Shown here: positions 7,982-16,087 of the stretch, one piece after another
Numbering within the stretch: position 1 is the first letter of the stretch
Layout of the letters: each line of letters opens with the position of its first letter
Assembly: GCF_005217615.1 (NCBI RefSeq)
Contig: NZ_SZNK01000001.1
Location: forward strand, 2,003,501-2,067,500
Reading direction: 5' to 3'
Source: Brevibacillus antibioticus
Lineage (GTDB): Bacteria > Bacillota > Bacilli > Brevibacillales > Brevibacillaceae
DNA length: 64,000 nucleotides
Notes under the pieces: model-generated
The model's database searches: none
The model's input: only the letters and a program-made list of their open reading frames with translations
Told to the model about the DNA's origin: nothing
Made by a program: the position numbers and the translations under genes

Positions 7982-8830
7982 TCAAATGTGTAGTTGAATC
8001 CGATTGCCAGAAGGATCCTCTGTAACAAAATGACCGCTCTCCTCCCGAACGGACGCACCGATTTCTCTTACCTGAGTGATTACACGATTCCTCGCTTCTT
8101 CATTTGGGAGCACCAGGACAAACGATTCGAGTCCTGGACTCTTAGGATGTGGGGGTGGAGCACCGACACCCGCCCATGTATTCAACCCGATATGATGATG
8201 ATACTTTCCAGTGGAAATGAACAGTGCTTGTGTTCCATAGCGATTCACTACCTCAAAGCCAAGCCCTTTGGTATAAAAATGTTCAGCTTCATTTAACTTC
8301 GATACATGCAGATGAATATGTCCCATAATGGTACCAGCAGGAAGCCCCTTCCAGGCGGCTTGTTCCCCACTGGACAGCAAATCCGTAAAATTCAATGGTT
8401 CTGTTGCCATGTCTACGATCCCTTCATGCCAATTCCAGCTATCAGGATCACGATCGACATAAATTTCAATCCCATTTCCATCCGGGTCCGATAAGTATAA
8501 GGCTTCACTAACAAGATGATCCGAGGACCCGATGCGCAAATTCAACGCTGAAAAGTGTCGCTCAACGCTTGCCAAATCAGAGCGTTTTGGCAGCAATAGC
8601 GCAAAATGATACAAGCCTGTCGTATGATTTTGTTTCGGGAATGCGTCTTCGAGTTGCTCAATGGAAAGCAACGCGGTTTTACCGTCAGCAGTCAGCTCTG
8701 CCTTTGTGGCAGATTGGTTCAAGATTTTGAATCCGATCACTGCCTGATAATAAGCCAGGGATCGCTCTAGGTTTTGCACCTTGAGATTGACCTGTCGGAC
8801 AAACGTATTCGGGCTTTGATGAAAATTCAT
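7982..8830 (-). CDS. VOC-family ring-cleaving dioxygenase (CatE-like)
   Basis: A 282-residue protein with two vicinal-oxygen-chelate modules (about 1-125 and 160-282), the layout of Bacillus CatE (catechol 2,3-dioxygenase) and related extradiol enzymes. Likely Fe(II) ligands are the His in GHIHLHVSKL, a His in KYHHHIGLNTW and a Glu in the first module's GIEIYVDRD or the second module's C-terminal strand. Family members open catechol-type rings or detoxify quinone-related compounds. CatE in B. subtilis is controlled by a thiol-stress repressor. No regulator gene is adjacent here. ATG at 8830 has a GAGGAATACTCCC context. Substrate unproven. Confidence 0.8.
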   Translation of the reverse strand: MNFHQSPNTFVRQVNLKVQNLERSLAYYQAVIGFKILNQSATKAELTADGKTALLSIEQLEDAFPKQNHTTGLYHFALLLPKRSDLASVERHFSALNLRIGSSDHLVSEALYLSDPDGNGIEIYVDRDPDSWNWHEGIVDMATEPLNFTDLLSSGEQAAWKGLPAGTIMGHIHLHVSKLNEAEHFYTKGLGFEVVNRYGTQALFISTGKYHHHIGLNTWAGVGAPPPHPKSPGLESFVLVLPNEEARNRVITQVREIGASVREESGHFVTEDPSGNRIQLHI

Positions 8831-9037
8831 GGGAGTATTCCTCCTCGTTTATAAATATTCGTGTTCTCTGTACAACTCACATGCTGACAATAAGCACTCG
8901 TCTCTATTCAGCATCAAACTTACTATTCGTAATAAAATTACTATAATATATCTATTGCGAATTGTCACGAAAAATCCTTGCCGCACGTATAATAGGCCTC
9001 CTCTTGGTTACAGAGGAAGCCTTGGTATTTCTTTTGA

Positions 9038-9532
9038 TCACTTTACAGGCGATAGCTCATCTTCGGTTACCCATTTGTAGTTCTTTACTTCTCCTCCCCC
9101 TGTCGTAGGAGTGTAATCGATCATATAAACTGTCGATGTATTTACCGTATCTAGCTTGCCAGATGCATCGAGCATCCCTTTCACATGATCCGCCTTCAAG
9201 ACGACTTCCGTTCCCGGATCATACGGTTGCTTGATATGATTCTTGATTTCTTCTTGAATGATCCATTTATAACCGTTCACAGGGGGCTCGCCCGTTGTAG
9301 GCGTATAGGTCACTGAATAGGCGGTTGTGTCATAAGCCCCCACAATTTTTGCTTTCGCCCCTTGCATCCCCGGTTGGTGACTTGCTTTCAAGATGACTTC
9401 ACTCCCTATTGAAAACGTAGGTTTCGGTACAACCTCTACTTGCTCCAGCACATCCGGTGCAGCAGCACCGCCACATGCACTTAACCCCATCGCGGTAATC
9501 AGCATGAGCGATAACAGTTTCCCTTTTTTCAT
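9038..9532 (-). CDS. lipoprotein with two YdhK (DUF1541) domains
   Basis: A 164-residue lipoprotein. The ATG at 9532 is chosen over an upstream start because it gives a standard type II signal: a positive N-terminus, hydrophobic core and LSAC lipobox with Cys20. Two tandem repeats follow, GSEVILKASHQPGMQGAKAK... and GTEVVLKADHVKGMLDASGK..., both ending YTPTTGxxxVxxYKWV/IxxEE. This is the YdhK/DUF1541 repeat found in surface lipoproteins of Firmicutes; function is unclear, with cell envelope or metal-related roles suggested for the family. The His-rich linker present in YdhK is missing. A hairpin at 8993-9022 may end transcription. Confidence 0.85.
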   Translation of the reverse strand: MKKGKLLSLMLITAMGLSACGGAAAPDVLEQVEVVPKPTFSIGSEVILKASHQPGMQGAKAKIVGAYDTTAYSVTYTPTTGEPPVNGYKWIIQEEIKNHIKQPYDPGTEVVLKADHVKGMLDASGKLDTVNTSTVYMIDYTPTTGGGEVKNYKWVTEDELSPVK

Positions 9533-9721
9533 TCTAAACACCCCGAATTCTTTGTTGTCTGTCAAAGGTATTATGGGTACACAAGACCTTCCTTATCCAC
9601 TAAGGCATCCATAAAATCCATGACATTGCGGGCTTTACACCCTGATCGCCCGTAATTCCATGCGAGTTAAACTCTTGTCCATACAGACGAGCCGTCCAAG
9701 TAAAAGGTTTCATGGCAAAAG

Positions 9722-9765
9722 GAAAACCAGTTCTAAGGACCTGCTCGTGTCCTGAACTGGTTTTC
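9722..9765. terminator. strong hairpin in intergenic region 9566-9888
   Basis: Perfect 12-bp stem GAAAACCAGTTC/GAACTGGTTTTC with T-rich flanks on both strands; a terminator-like structure with no intact gene directly adjoining. The rest of 9566-9888 has short broken reading frames only, possibly another gene remnant on the minus strand. Confidence 0.65.
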
Positions 9766-9888
9766 GCTCTATTCCGCCGCAAGTATGTACTTTATGAATA
9801 AAGCAAACGCCTCTTGCTAGGATCGATCCTGTCACGCTACCAATGCAAGTATTAAGACCCTATCCTCTGTGAGCATTTTTGGTGATCA

Positions 9889-10052
9889 TCACTCTTTCCC
9901 TGGTACTTCCCCACATAAATAACGTTTACCCCACTCGCACAACGGATCGAGAATAGCATAAGCGACTCTCCTAATTCACTCAATTCATAGACAACCTTCA
10001 TCGGTATTTCACTGTAAACCGTCCTCGTAATGATGGTGTTTCGTACTCTCAT
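9889..10052 (-). pseudogene. HxlR-family regulator remnant
   Basis: The frame starting at 10052 encodes ITRTVYSEIPMKVVYELSEL, the beta-wing and C-terminal part of an HxlR winged-helix regulator. About 60 N-terminal residues including the recognition helix are missing. After ELGESLM the reading frame shifts: the next frame continues ILDPLCEWGKRYLCG, the expected C-terminal helix, to a stop at 9889. Both an N-terminal loss and a frameshift are visible, so it cannot make a working repressor. It lies divergently from a similarly decayed quinone-reductase gene; HxlR regulators often control such genes. Confidence 0.8.
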
Positions 10053-10086
10053 TTAAATAACGCCTGAAATGGTGGGAGGAATAAAA

Positions 10087-10565
10087 ATGAAAGTACTAAC
10101 AGTTGTTTCACATCCGCGGACGAACTCCTTGACTTTTGCTATCACGGAACGATTCGTTCTGAAGAGGTCGAGGTTGAAATGGAGCGCATGAGAAAACACG
10201 ACGCACTTGCGTTCATTTATCCGATCTGGTGGTTTAGTATACCAGCCATGTTAAAAGGATATCTCGATCGTGTATCGAATAATGGGTTTGCCTAAGGCTC
10301 ACACAAGCTTCATCATAAACACGCATTATGGATCGGTCTTGCCGCAGGAACGGAGGAGCACTTTGTCAAAAGAAATTACGACCAGATGATGAGTCATCAC
10401 CTGAATGTCGGAATTTCTGGTTAAATCGGACTCCCCAATTCAAGAGTCGAGTTCCTGTATGATACCTTATCCAATGATCCTGCGCATATCGATCACCTAT
10501 TCAACCACGCATACGAGCTAGGCTTCCATTATGGGAAATCAAAATTTCATCACTCTTCTTCTTAA
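10087..10565 (+). pseudogene. NAD(P)H dehydrogenase (quinone), YwrO/MdaB-like, degraded
   Basis: ATG at 10087 with a GGGAGG ribosome site begins MKVLTVVSHPRTNSLTFAI, the flavodoxin-fold N-terminus of YwrO-type NAD(P)H:quinone reductases. Roughly 40 residues are then deleted with a frame change; a second frame carries VEMERMRKHDALAFIYPIWW and MLKGYLDRV-like sequence. Two in-frame stops follow (after NNGFA and after LNVGISG), while family sequence continues to GFHYGKSKFHHSSS at 10562. The pattern is one internal deletion plus point stops. Its end overlaps the next VOC gene by four bases. Confidence 0.85.
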
Positions 10566-10912
10566 GCTAAAACCTCAACAGTAAACCCTCCAGGGGCTTT
10601 TACATAAAATGTCCAGCCATGTGAACGTACCGGAGGAGCAACGTTGTAGCCATCTTCTTTCAGACGTTGATTCATCTCGTTGACTTTCTCTTCGCTCTCC
10701 TGGATGAAGCCGATATGAAATGTCTTGGGATATTGAACTTCGGCTCCCTTCATCAAGGTAAACACCAGGCCGTTATCGTCTAATAGGACCCCAAACTTAT
10801 CGCCACGGGCATCTTCCGACGTATCTACCTTTTTCAAGCCAAAATATTTCTCCAAGAAAGCAGAAGCAGCTGGAACATCCGTAACGGTAAGATTGACGTG
10901 ATTCAATTTCAT
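10562..10912 (-). CDS. VOC-family (glyoxalase-like) protein
   Basis: A 116-residue single-domain VOC protein. The start at 10912 (MKLNHVNLTVTDVPAASAFL) fits family N-termini; the longer frame to 10966 adds non-family residues. The pattern H-x-N at residues 4-6, FHIGFIQES in the middle and GFTVEVLA with a C-terminal Glu gives the usual paired metal-ligand positions. VOC singletons act as lactoylglutathione lyases, fosfomycin or bleomycin resistance proteins or dioxygenases; none can be chosen here. Stop codon overlaps the end of the degraded ywrO-like gene. Confidence 0.8.
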   Translation of the reverse strand: MKLNHVNLTVTDVPAASAFLEKYFGLKKVDTSEDARGDKFGVLLDDNGLVFTLMKGAEVQYPKTFHIGFIQESEEKVNEMNQRLKEDGYNVAPPVRSHGWTFYVKAPGGFTVEVLA

Positions 10913-11043
10913 AATAACCACACATCCTTCGCACGAGATTAATTCAAGCGTAGCACATTCATGCAAATGCTAATCTTGACAGGCTCCGAGACTGATCATT
11001 GTCATGAATATCCGTCATAGATCTTTAAGGTTTCATGATCATT

Positions 11044-12489
11044 CTATTTGCTTACAGCTCCTTTTGATTGGTTTACGATATGAATGGCATGACCTAACAC
11101 CGCTTCGGCAGCCTCCAGCCATACCTCGCTTAAAGTGGGATGCGGATGCATGGTTAACGCCACATCTTCTACACGTGCAGCAAGCTCAAGTGCCAACACA
11201 CCCTCCCCAATCAAGTTTGATGCATCCGCACCTACAACGTGCATTCCCAACAGTAAATGACTTTCTTGATCCACGATCACTTCTGCAAAACCTTCTCCTT
11301 CATCTATGGCAAGTGCTCTACCATTCGCCCGATAAGGGAACGCCGCTACCTTGACTTTGTACCCTTGAAGCTCTGCCTCTTCGCGTGTCATCCCCACACC
11401 CGCTATTTGCGGCTCGGTAAATATCACATAAGGCACAAACGGAGAGTCTACGCTACTGGGCAACCCTGCGATCACCTCGGCAGCCACAATCCCTTGCTTC
11501 GTCGCACGATGGGCTAACGCAGGACCTGGTGTTACATCGCCGATAGCATAAATATGCGCCTTGTTCGTTCTACCAGTCGATGTCACGGGAATATAGCCGC
11601 GCTCGTCCATTTCCACTCCCGCCTGCGCAAGACCAAGTTCACCTGTGTTAGGCACTCGCCCTATAGTGACGAGCGTTTTATGTGCGGTGATAATTTCGGA
11701 ACCGTTCTTTTCCGAAGTGCATGCGAGCGAGACTCTTCCATCCGCTAGCTCTGTCTTCTCTACTTTTGTCGCGACCTTTACCGTCATCCCGAGCTGTTTT
11801 GCCTGCTTGAGTACTTCTTGAGAGAGATGGGCAGCTGTTTGTAGCAAAATGCGCTCGGCTGCCTCAATGACGGTCACCTGCGATCCAAGCTTGGCGAACG
11901 CCATCCCGAGCTCCATTCCAATATAGCCACCGCCGATAATGGCCAGTGTTTCCGGTACTTGATCCAATGCAAGCATATCCGTAGAATCCAGCATATATTC
12001 TCCATCTGTTTTCAAAAACGATGGAATGAATGGACGTGATCCTGTCGCAATAATCGCTTGTTTGAATTTGTACGTTTCAAAATCGCCACCCGTCTCTACG
12101 CCAATCCGATCACTCGAGAGAAATGTCGCTGTCCCCTTCACGACTGTAACCCCATTCGCTTGACAGAGATAATCGACCCCTTTGTTCAGTTGAGCAACGA
12201 CAGAGGACTTCCACGTCTGCCAGCTCGGCATATGGAAGGTCGCTTTTTCTATCGGCAGTTGGATTCCCAGCTTATTCAGACTACGCAGCTTGTGGTATTC
12301 TCCTGCTGTATGAATCAATGCTTTTGAAGGAATGCATCCGCGATTCAAGCAGACCCCACCAAGAACTTCCTTTTCAATCAGAACGACCGATTTCCCCAGC
12401 TGTCCGAGACGAATAGCGGCTGCATAACCTCCTGGCCCACCTCCGATGACAACCACATCTGTTTCGACTGCTACTTCGCCGACTACCAT
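11044..12489 (-). CDS. lpdA: dihydrolipoyl dehydrogenase (E3)
   Basis: A 481-residue flavoprotein, the E3 subunit of a 2-oxoacid dehydrogenase complex; it reoxidises dihydrolipoamide on E2 and reduces NAD+. The FAD-binding motif GGGPGG is at 16-21, the redox disulfide CLNRGC at C47 and C52, the NAD-binding GGGYIGMELG near 180-189, the second FAD motif YAIGDV near 315, and the active-site His-Glu pair in HPHPTLSE near 447. All catalytic residues are present. Its ATG directly abuts the stop of the E2 gene, so translation is coupled. Last gene of the E1alpha-E1beta-E2-E3 operon. Confidence 0.95.
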   Translation of the reverse strand: MVVGEVAVETDVVVIGGGPGGYAAAIRLGQLGKSVVLIEKEVLGGVCLNRGCIPSKALIHTAGEYHKLRSLNKLGIQLPIEKATFHMPSWQTWKSSVVAQLNKGVDYLCQANGVTVVKGTATFLSSDRIGVETGGDFETYKFKQAIIATGSRPFIPSFLKTDGEYMLDSTDMLALDQVPETLAIIGGGYIGMELGMAFAKLGSQVTVIEAAERILLQTAAHLSQEVLKQAKQLGMTVKVATKVEKTELADGRVSLACTSEKNGSEIITAHKTLVTIGRVPNTGELGLAQAGVEMDERGYIPVTSTGRTNKAHIYAIGDVTPGPALAHRATKQGIVAAEVIAGLPSSVDSPFVPYVIFTEPQIAGVGMTREEAELQGYKVKVAAFPYRANGRALAIDEGEGFAEVIVDQESHLLLGMHVVGADASNLIGEGVLALELAARVEDVALTMHPHPTLSEVWLEAAEAVLGHAIHIVNQSKGAVSK

Positions 12490-13791
12490 CTATACCATCT
12501 CCGCAAACAATAGATTCGGATCTTCCAGCAGCTCCTTGATCCGGTTGGTAAAACGTACTGCCGTCACGCCATCGATTAGGCGATGATCAAACGAAAGTGA
12601 CAGGTTCATCATCCAGCGAATGACCCCTTCATCCTCACGCACAACCCAGCGCTTCTCCATTTTGTGCAAGCTGATAATGGCTACTTCCGGGTGATTAATG
12701 ATGGGAGTTGCTTGCAGTCCCCCGATTGGACCTACATTGCTGATCGTGAAGGTGCCGCCTGTTATGTGCTCCATGGTCAATTTGCCTTCGCGAGCCAAGC
12801 GTGCCAATTGCTCGATTTCTTCTGCGAGTTGAAAAATCGATTTGTGGTCTGCATCCTTGATGACTGGTACGATCAAGCCCTCAGACGTATCTGTAGCAAT
12901 GCCGATATGGTAAAAGCGCTTTAGTAAAATTTCATTGGTGCTATCATCAATCGATGCATTCAGCATCGGGAATTCCTTCAGTGCAATGACCAGCGCTTTG
13001 ATAAAAAACGGCAGGAAGGTCAGCTTGATATTTCGCTTATCCGCATGTGGCTTTACCTTTTCGCGCAAAGCACGCAACTGATCCATCTCCAGCTCATCGA
13101 CAGAAGTAACATGCGGAATGATGGTCACTGATTTCACCATATGCTCAGCAATCTTTTTCCGGATGCCTTTTAACGGTAGCCGTTCGATTTCCCCTTGCGA
13201 CGAAGTGGCTACACGAGGAGCGATCCCTGTTTTCGGCTGAACAACCGCTTCAGTCTCAACCGCTACTGCACTTGCCTCCAACGGGTGCTCATTACCAATA
13301 GCCGACGTCGGAAACTTAGCTGGTGCTGATTTTTGCAATCGATTGGCGAATTGGCGCAAATCTTCTTCCGTCACACGTCCCGCTGCTCCTGTCCCCGTGA
13401 TCAACTCGATGTCCAGCTTCATTTCCCGCGCTAACTGTCGAACGTATGGCGTGGCCAATGAGCGTCGGTGATCAGCACGAGCTGGTGCAAAATGGACTGT
13501 CTTATCCGGGCTTACGACCTTTTCTGGAAGCTTTGTCTCTTCCTTCTTTGCTTCCGTTCCTGCATCGATCACCAGAAGGGTAGTTCCGACTTCTACTGTT
13601 TCCCCTTCCGCTATGAAAATTTCACGAATGATGCCAGTCACTGGCGCAGACAACTCGGCATTCACCTTGTCTGTCTGCACCTCCAGTAACGGCTGATCCT
13701 GTTGAACGGATTCGCCCGTGTGAACCAATACTTTTACGATTTCTCCTTCATGCATACCTTCTCCCACATCAGGAAGCTTGAACTCAACCAT
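12490..13791 (-). CDS. 2-oxoacid dehydrogenase E2 acyltransferase
   Basis: A 433-residue lipoate acyltransferase. Domains: lipoyl domain 1-75 with the lipoylation lysine K42 in VQTDKVNAEL; a linker; the peripheral-subunit-binding domain at about 108-145 (ATPYVRQLAREMKLD); another linker; and a catalytic domain from about 200 to the end, with SFDHRLIDG carrying the catalytic His. It moves the acyl group from E1 to CoA and forms the complex core. A single lipoyl domain and the four-gene order fit branched-chain 2-oxoacid or acetoin-type complexes as well as pyruvate dehydrogenase. AAGGAG precedes the ATG by eight bases. Confidence 0.92.
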   Translation of the reverse strand: MVEFKLPDVGEGMHEGEIVKVLVHTGESVQQDQPLLEVQTDKVNAELSAPVTGIIREIFIAEGETVEVGTTLLVIDAGTEAKKEETKLPEKVVSPDKTVHFAPARADHRRSLATPYVRQLAREMKLDIELITGTGAAGRVTEEDLRQFANRLQKSAPAKFPTSAIGNEHPLEASAVAVETEAVVQPKTGIAPRVATSSQGEIERLPLKGIRKKIAEHMVKSVTIIPHVTSVDELEMDQLRALREKVKPHADKRNIKLTFLPFFIKALVIALKEFPMLNASIDDSTNEILLKRFYHIGIATDTSEGLIVPVIKDADHKSIFQLAEEIEQLARLAREGKLTMEHITGGTFTISNVGPIGGLQATPIINHPEVAIISLHKMEKRWVVREDEGVIRWMMNLSLSFDHRLIDGVTAVRFTNRIKELLEDPNLLFAEMV

Positions 13792-13808
13792 ATGACTCGC
13801 TCCTTCTC

Positions 13809-14792
13809 TTAAAACGTAGCCGTTTCCATAATTCCGTCCTTCACACGTTCAGCCGTTGGCAAGTAATCATCCTCGATGCTAAATTGCGGGACGGGTACGT
13901 CAAATCCGGTAATCCGTTTCACGGGAGCCTTCATGTAGATCAACGCTTCATCATTGATTATGGAGATGATCTCTGCACCCAGCCCAGCAGTCTTATGCGC
14001 TTCGTGTACCACAACTGCGCGTCCCGTCTTTTTGACTGAGGCGATGATCGTATCCCGATCCAATGGATAGAGCGTGCGCAGATCAATGACTTCACAGCTC
14101 AAGCCGTTTTCGCGCTCGATCTGTTTCGCCGCATCCTCTGCGACACGAAGCATCGCTCCCCAAGCAAAAATAGATACATCCGAGCCTTCCTGGACGACCT
14201 TCGCTTTTCCGATGGGCACGCGGTACATTTCTTCCGGAACCTCTTGTTTAAATGCGCGATAGAGCTTGGTCGGCTCCAAAAAAATAACGGGATCAGGATC
14301 TTCCATTGCTGCAATCAGCAAGCCTTTTGCATCATAAGGTGTGCTTGGTGCCACAACCTTTAAGCCAGGGACATGAGCAAAAAACGTTTCGACACTCTCT
14401 GAATGAAGCTCAGGACCGCGAATCCCAGCCCCGTACGGCGTACGTATAACCATCGGTACATGGTACTGTCCGCGAGTCCGATAGCGCATGCGAGCAGCAT
14501 GAGAGACAATTTGTTCAAATCCTGGATAAATAAAGGCAAGGAATTGAATCTCGACCACAGGAATTTTCCCGTTCATAGCAAGACCGATTGCCGCCCCGAT
14601 GATTCCTGCCTCCGCTAGCGGCGTGTCTACTATTCGATCTGGACCGTATTTGTGAACCAATTCTTCGGTCGCTCGGAACACGCCACCATTTACGCCAATA
14701 TCCTCGCCGAGCAGCATGATGCGTGAATCATCTGCCAATTTTTGATCCATGGCTTCCGTGATTGCTTGAATCATCGTCAGTTTGCGTTTCAT
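13809..14792 (-). CDS. 2-oxoacid dehydrogenase E1 beta subunit
   Basis: A 327-residue E1 beta subunit. The start at 14792 (MKRKLTMIQAITEAMDQKL) overlaps the E1alpha stop in an ATGA junction, so it is preferred over the upstream in-frame GTG. Features: LLGEDIGVNGGVFRATE near 30-46 with the thiamine-diphosphate-activating Glu, DTPLAEAGIIGAAIG, EIQFLAFIYPGFEQIVSHAA, and the transketolase C-terminal domain with VIDLRTLYPLD. With E1alpha it decarboxylates a 2-oxoacid and acylates the E2 lipoyl group. Confidence 0.93.
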   Translation of the reverse strand: MKRKLTMIQAITEAMDQKLADDSRIMLLGEDIGVNGGVFRATEELVHKYGPDRIVDTPLAEAGIIGAAIGLAMNGKIPVVEIQFLAFIYPGFEQIVSHAARMRYRTRGQYHVPMVIRTPYGAGIRGPELHSESVETFFAHVPGLKVVAPSTPYDAKGLLIAAMEDPDPVIFLEPTKLYRAFKQEVPEEMYRVPIGKAKVVQEGSDVSIFAWGAMLRVAEDAAKQIERENGLSCEVIDLRTLYPLDRDTIIASVKKTGRAVVVHEAHKTAGLGAEIISIINDEALIYMKAPVKRITGFDVPVPQFSIEDDYLPTAERVKDGIMETATF

Positions 14793-15856
14793 GCCGGGAT
14801 TCCCTCCTGCTTCGATGGCTTGACGAGCTCGCTCTCCTGTTCCGTTGCCATCCACGTCGGTTCAGCGTAGACGTGCTTGAACATGTCTTCCGGTTTGGAC
14901 TTCGGATAGCTTTCTGCTTCGACAAGAGCTGCGTCGATCTGTTCACTCACTCGTTCAATCAGCTCTACTTCTCTCGTTTCATTCCACAACCCTTGATTCT
15001 CCAGATACACACGCAGCCGTTGGAGCGCGTCCCTTTCTTTACGCCATTCCTCGGACAAGCTCTCTTGATCCCGGTATTTCTTCGGATCATCTGCGGTTGT
15101 GTGTGCACCATAGCGGAATGTCACCGCTTCGATCAACGTCGGTCCCTTGCCTTCTAACGCACGTTGCATGGCTTCTTTCATCGTCAACCAAACAGCGAAG
15201 ATATCATTGCCGTCTATCCGAACCCCAGGGATATCATAAGCGGCCGAACGCTGTGCAATCGTTTTCGAGGCAGACTGCTGTGAAAACGGAACGCTGATCG
15301 CGAAGCCGTTGTTTTGGCAGAAGAAAATGGTCGGCGTCTGAAATACGCCTGCAAAATTCAATGCCTCATGAAAATCTCCCTCTGAGCTTGCTCCGTCACC
15401 AAAGTAGGCAATGCTAACATGCTGTTCGTTTTGCAGCTTGCTCGCCCAAGCCGTGCCTACCGCATGAACCATTTGAGTCGCAATCGGTACACATGGCGGC
15501 ATGATATTCAAATGTTTCGGGCTTATACTCCCTTCCATGTGTCCCATCCAATAGAGGAACACCCTTGCCATGGATTGACCATGGACAATCGCTGCCGCAT
15601 GGTCTCGGTAGGTTGGGAAAAGCCAATCTCCTGGTGTTAATGCCATCGCGCTGCCTACTTGCGAAGCTTCCTGCCCTTCAAAGGGAGCATACGTACCCAT
15701 TCTTCCTTGTCGTTGCAGGTTAATCGACTTGCGGTCAAACTGGCGAACCAGGACCATATTTTCATACATCTTGATCATTGTCGCCTCGTCCAATTGCCCT
15801 TTGAGATCGCCTACCAGCTCACCCGCTGGACTCAATACCTGATATAATGAAGACAT
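14789..15856 (-). CDS. 2-oxoacid dehydrogenase E1 alpha subunit
   Basis: A 355-residue E1 alpha subunit, first gene of the operon. The start MSSLYQVLSPAGELV at 15856 has a GAGGGA ribosome site; longer frames would begin upstream of the predicted transcription start. The thiamine diphosphate motif is intact: GDGASSEGDFHEALN to FFCQNN, near residues 165-195. HTTADDPKKYRD is the phosphorylation-loop region of branched-chain/pyruvate E1 enzymes. Sequence alone does not separate pyruvate from branched-chain substrates. Sigma-54 control and a BkdR/RocR-style activator favour branched-chain keto acid breakdown (as in B. subtilis bkd) or an acetoin-like role (inference). Confidence 0.9.
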   Translation of the reverse strand: MSSLYQVLSPAGELVGDLKGQLDEATMIKMYENMVLVRQFDRKSINLQRQGRMGTYAPFEGQEASQVGSAMALTPGDWLFPTYRDHAAAIVHGQSMARVFLYWMGHMEGSISPKHLNIMPPCVPIATQMVHAVGTAWASKLQNEQHVSIAYFGDGASSEGDFHEALNFAGVFQTPTIFFCQNNGFAISVPFSQQSASKTIAQRSAAYDIPGVRIDGNDIFAVWLTMKEAMQRALEGKGPTLIEAVTFRYGAHTTADDPKKYRDQESLSEEWRKERDALQRLRVYLENQGLWNETREVELIERVSEQIDAALVEAESYPKSKPEDMFKHVYAEPTWMATEQESELVKPSKQEGIPA

Positions 15857-15950
15857 GGAAACATCCCTCTCTTTTTCGTTGAAAAACACCACGGTGTCTT
15901 TCGTTATTGTGATTCTGCTCGTCATGCTTCTGCTTTCGTCCCTATAGAAG

Positions 15951-15967
15951 AGCAAGTAGCATGCCAA
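15951..15967 (-). promoter_or_regulatory. sigma-54 (-24/-12) promoter of the E1-E2-E3 operon
   Basis: The minus strand reads TTGGCATGCTACTTGCT, matching YTGGCAYG-N4-TTGCW with the invariant GG and GC 10 bases apart. It lies 95 bp upstream of E1alpha and is faced by a divergent sigma-54 activator gene. Confidence 0.92.
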
Positions 15968-16001
15968 ACAATTGAAAGCGATTTCACAACAAAGCCATTC
16001 G

Positions 16002-16025
16002 AAAATGATCATTTTTGCATATGCA
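16002..16025. promoter_or_regulatory. palindromes, likely activator sites
   Basis: A perfect 14-bp palindrome AAAATGATCATTTT (16002-16015) is followed at once by TGCATATGCA (16016-16025). They lie about 35-75 bp upstream of the -24 element and just before the activator gene, the right place for upstream activating sequences and autoregulation. Confidence 0.55.
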
Positions 16026-16087
16026 CTTTTGCGCACGGATGATTAATTCTGATTATTCCGTTTACAAGCCTACTGAGGAGGACTTCG

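Noticed and set aside
9600-9782. Minus-strand frame upstream of the YdhK-like lipoprotein
   Set aside because: Crosses a strong terminator hairpin; fragments in two frames look coding-like but I could not match them to a family.
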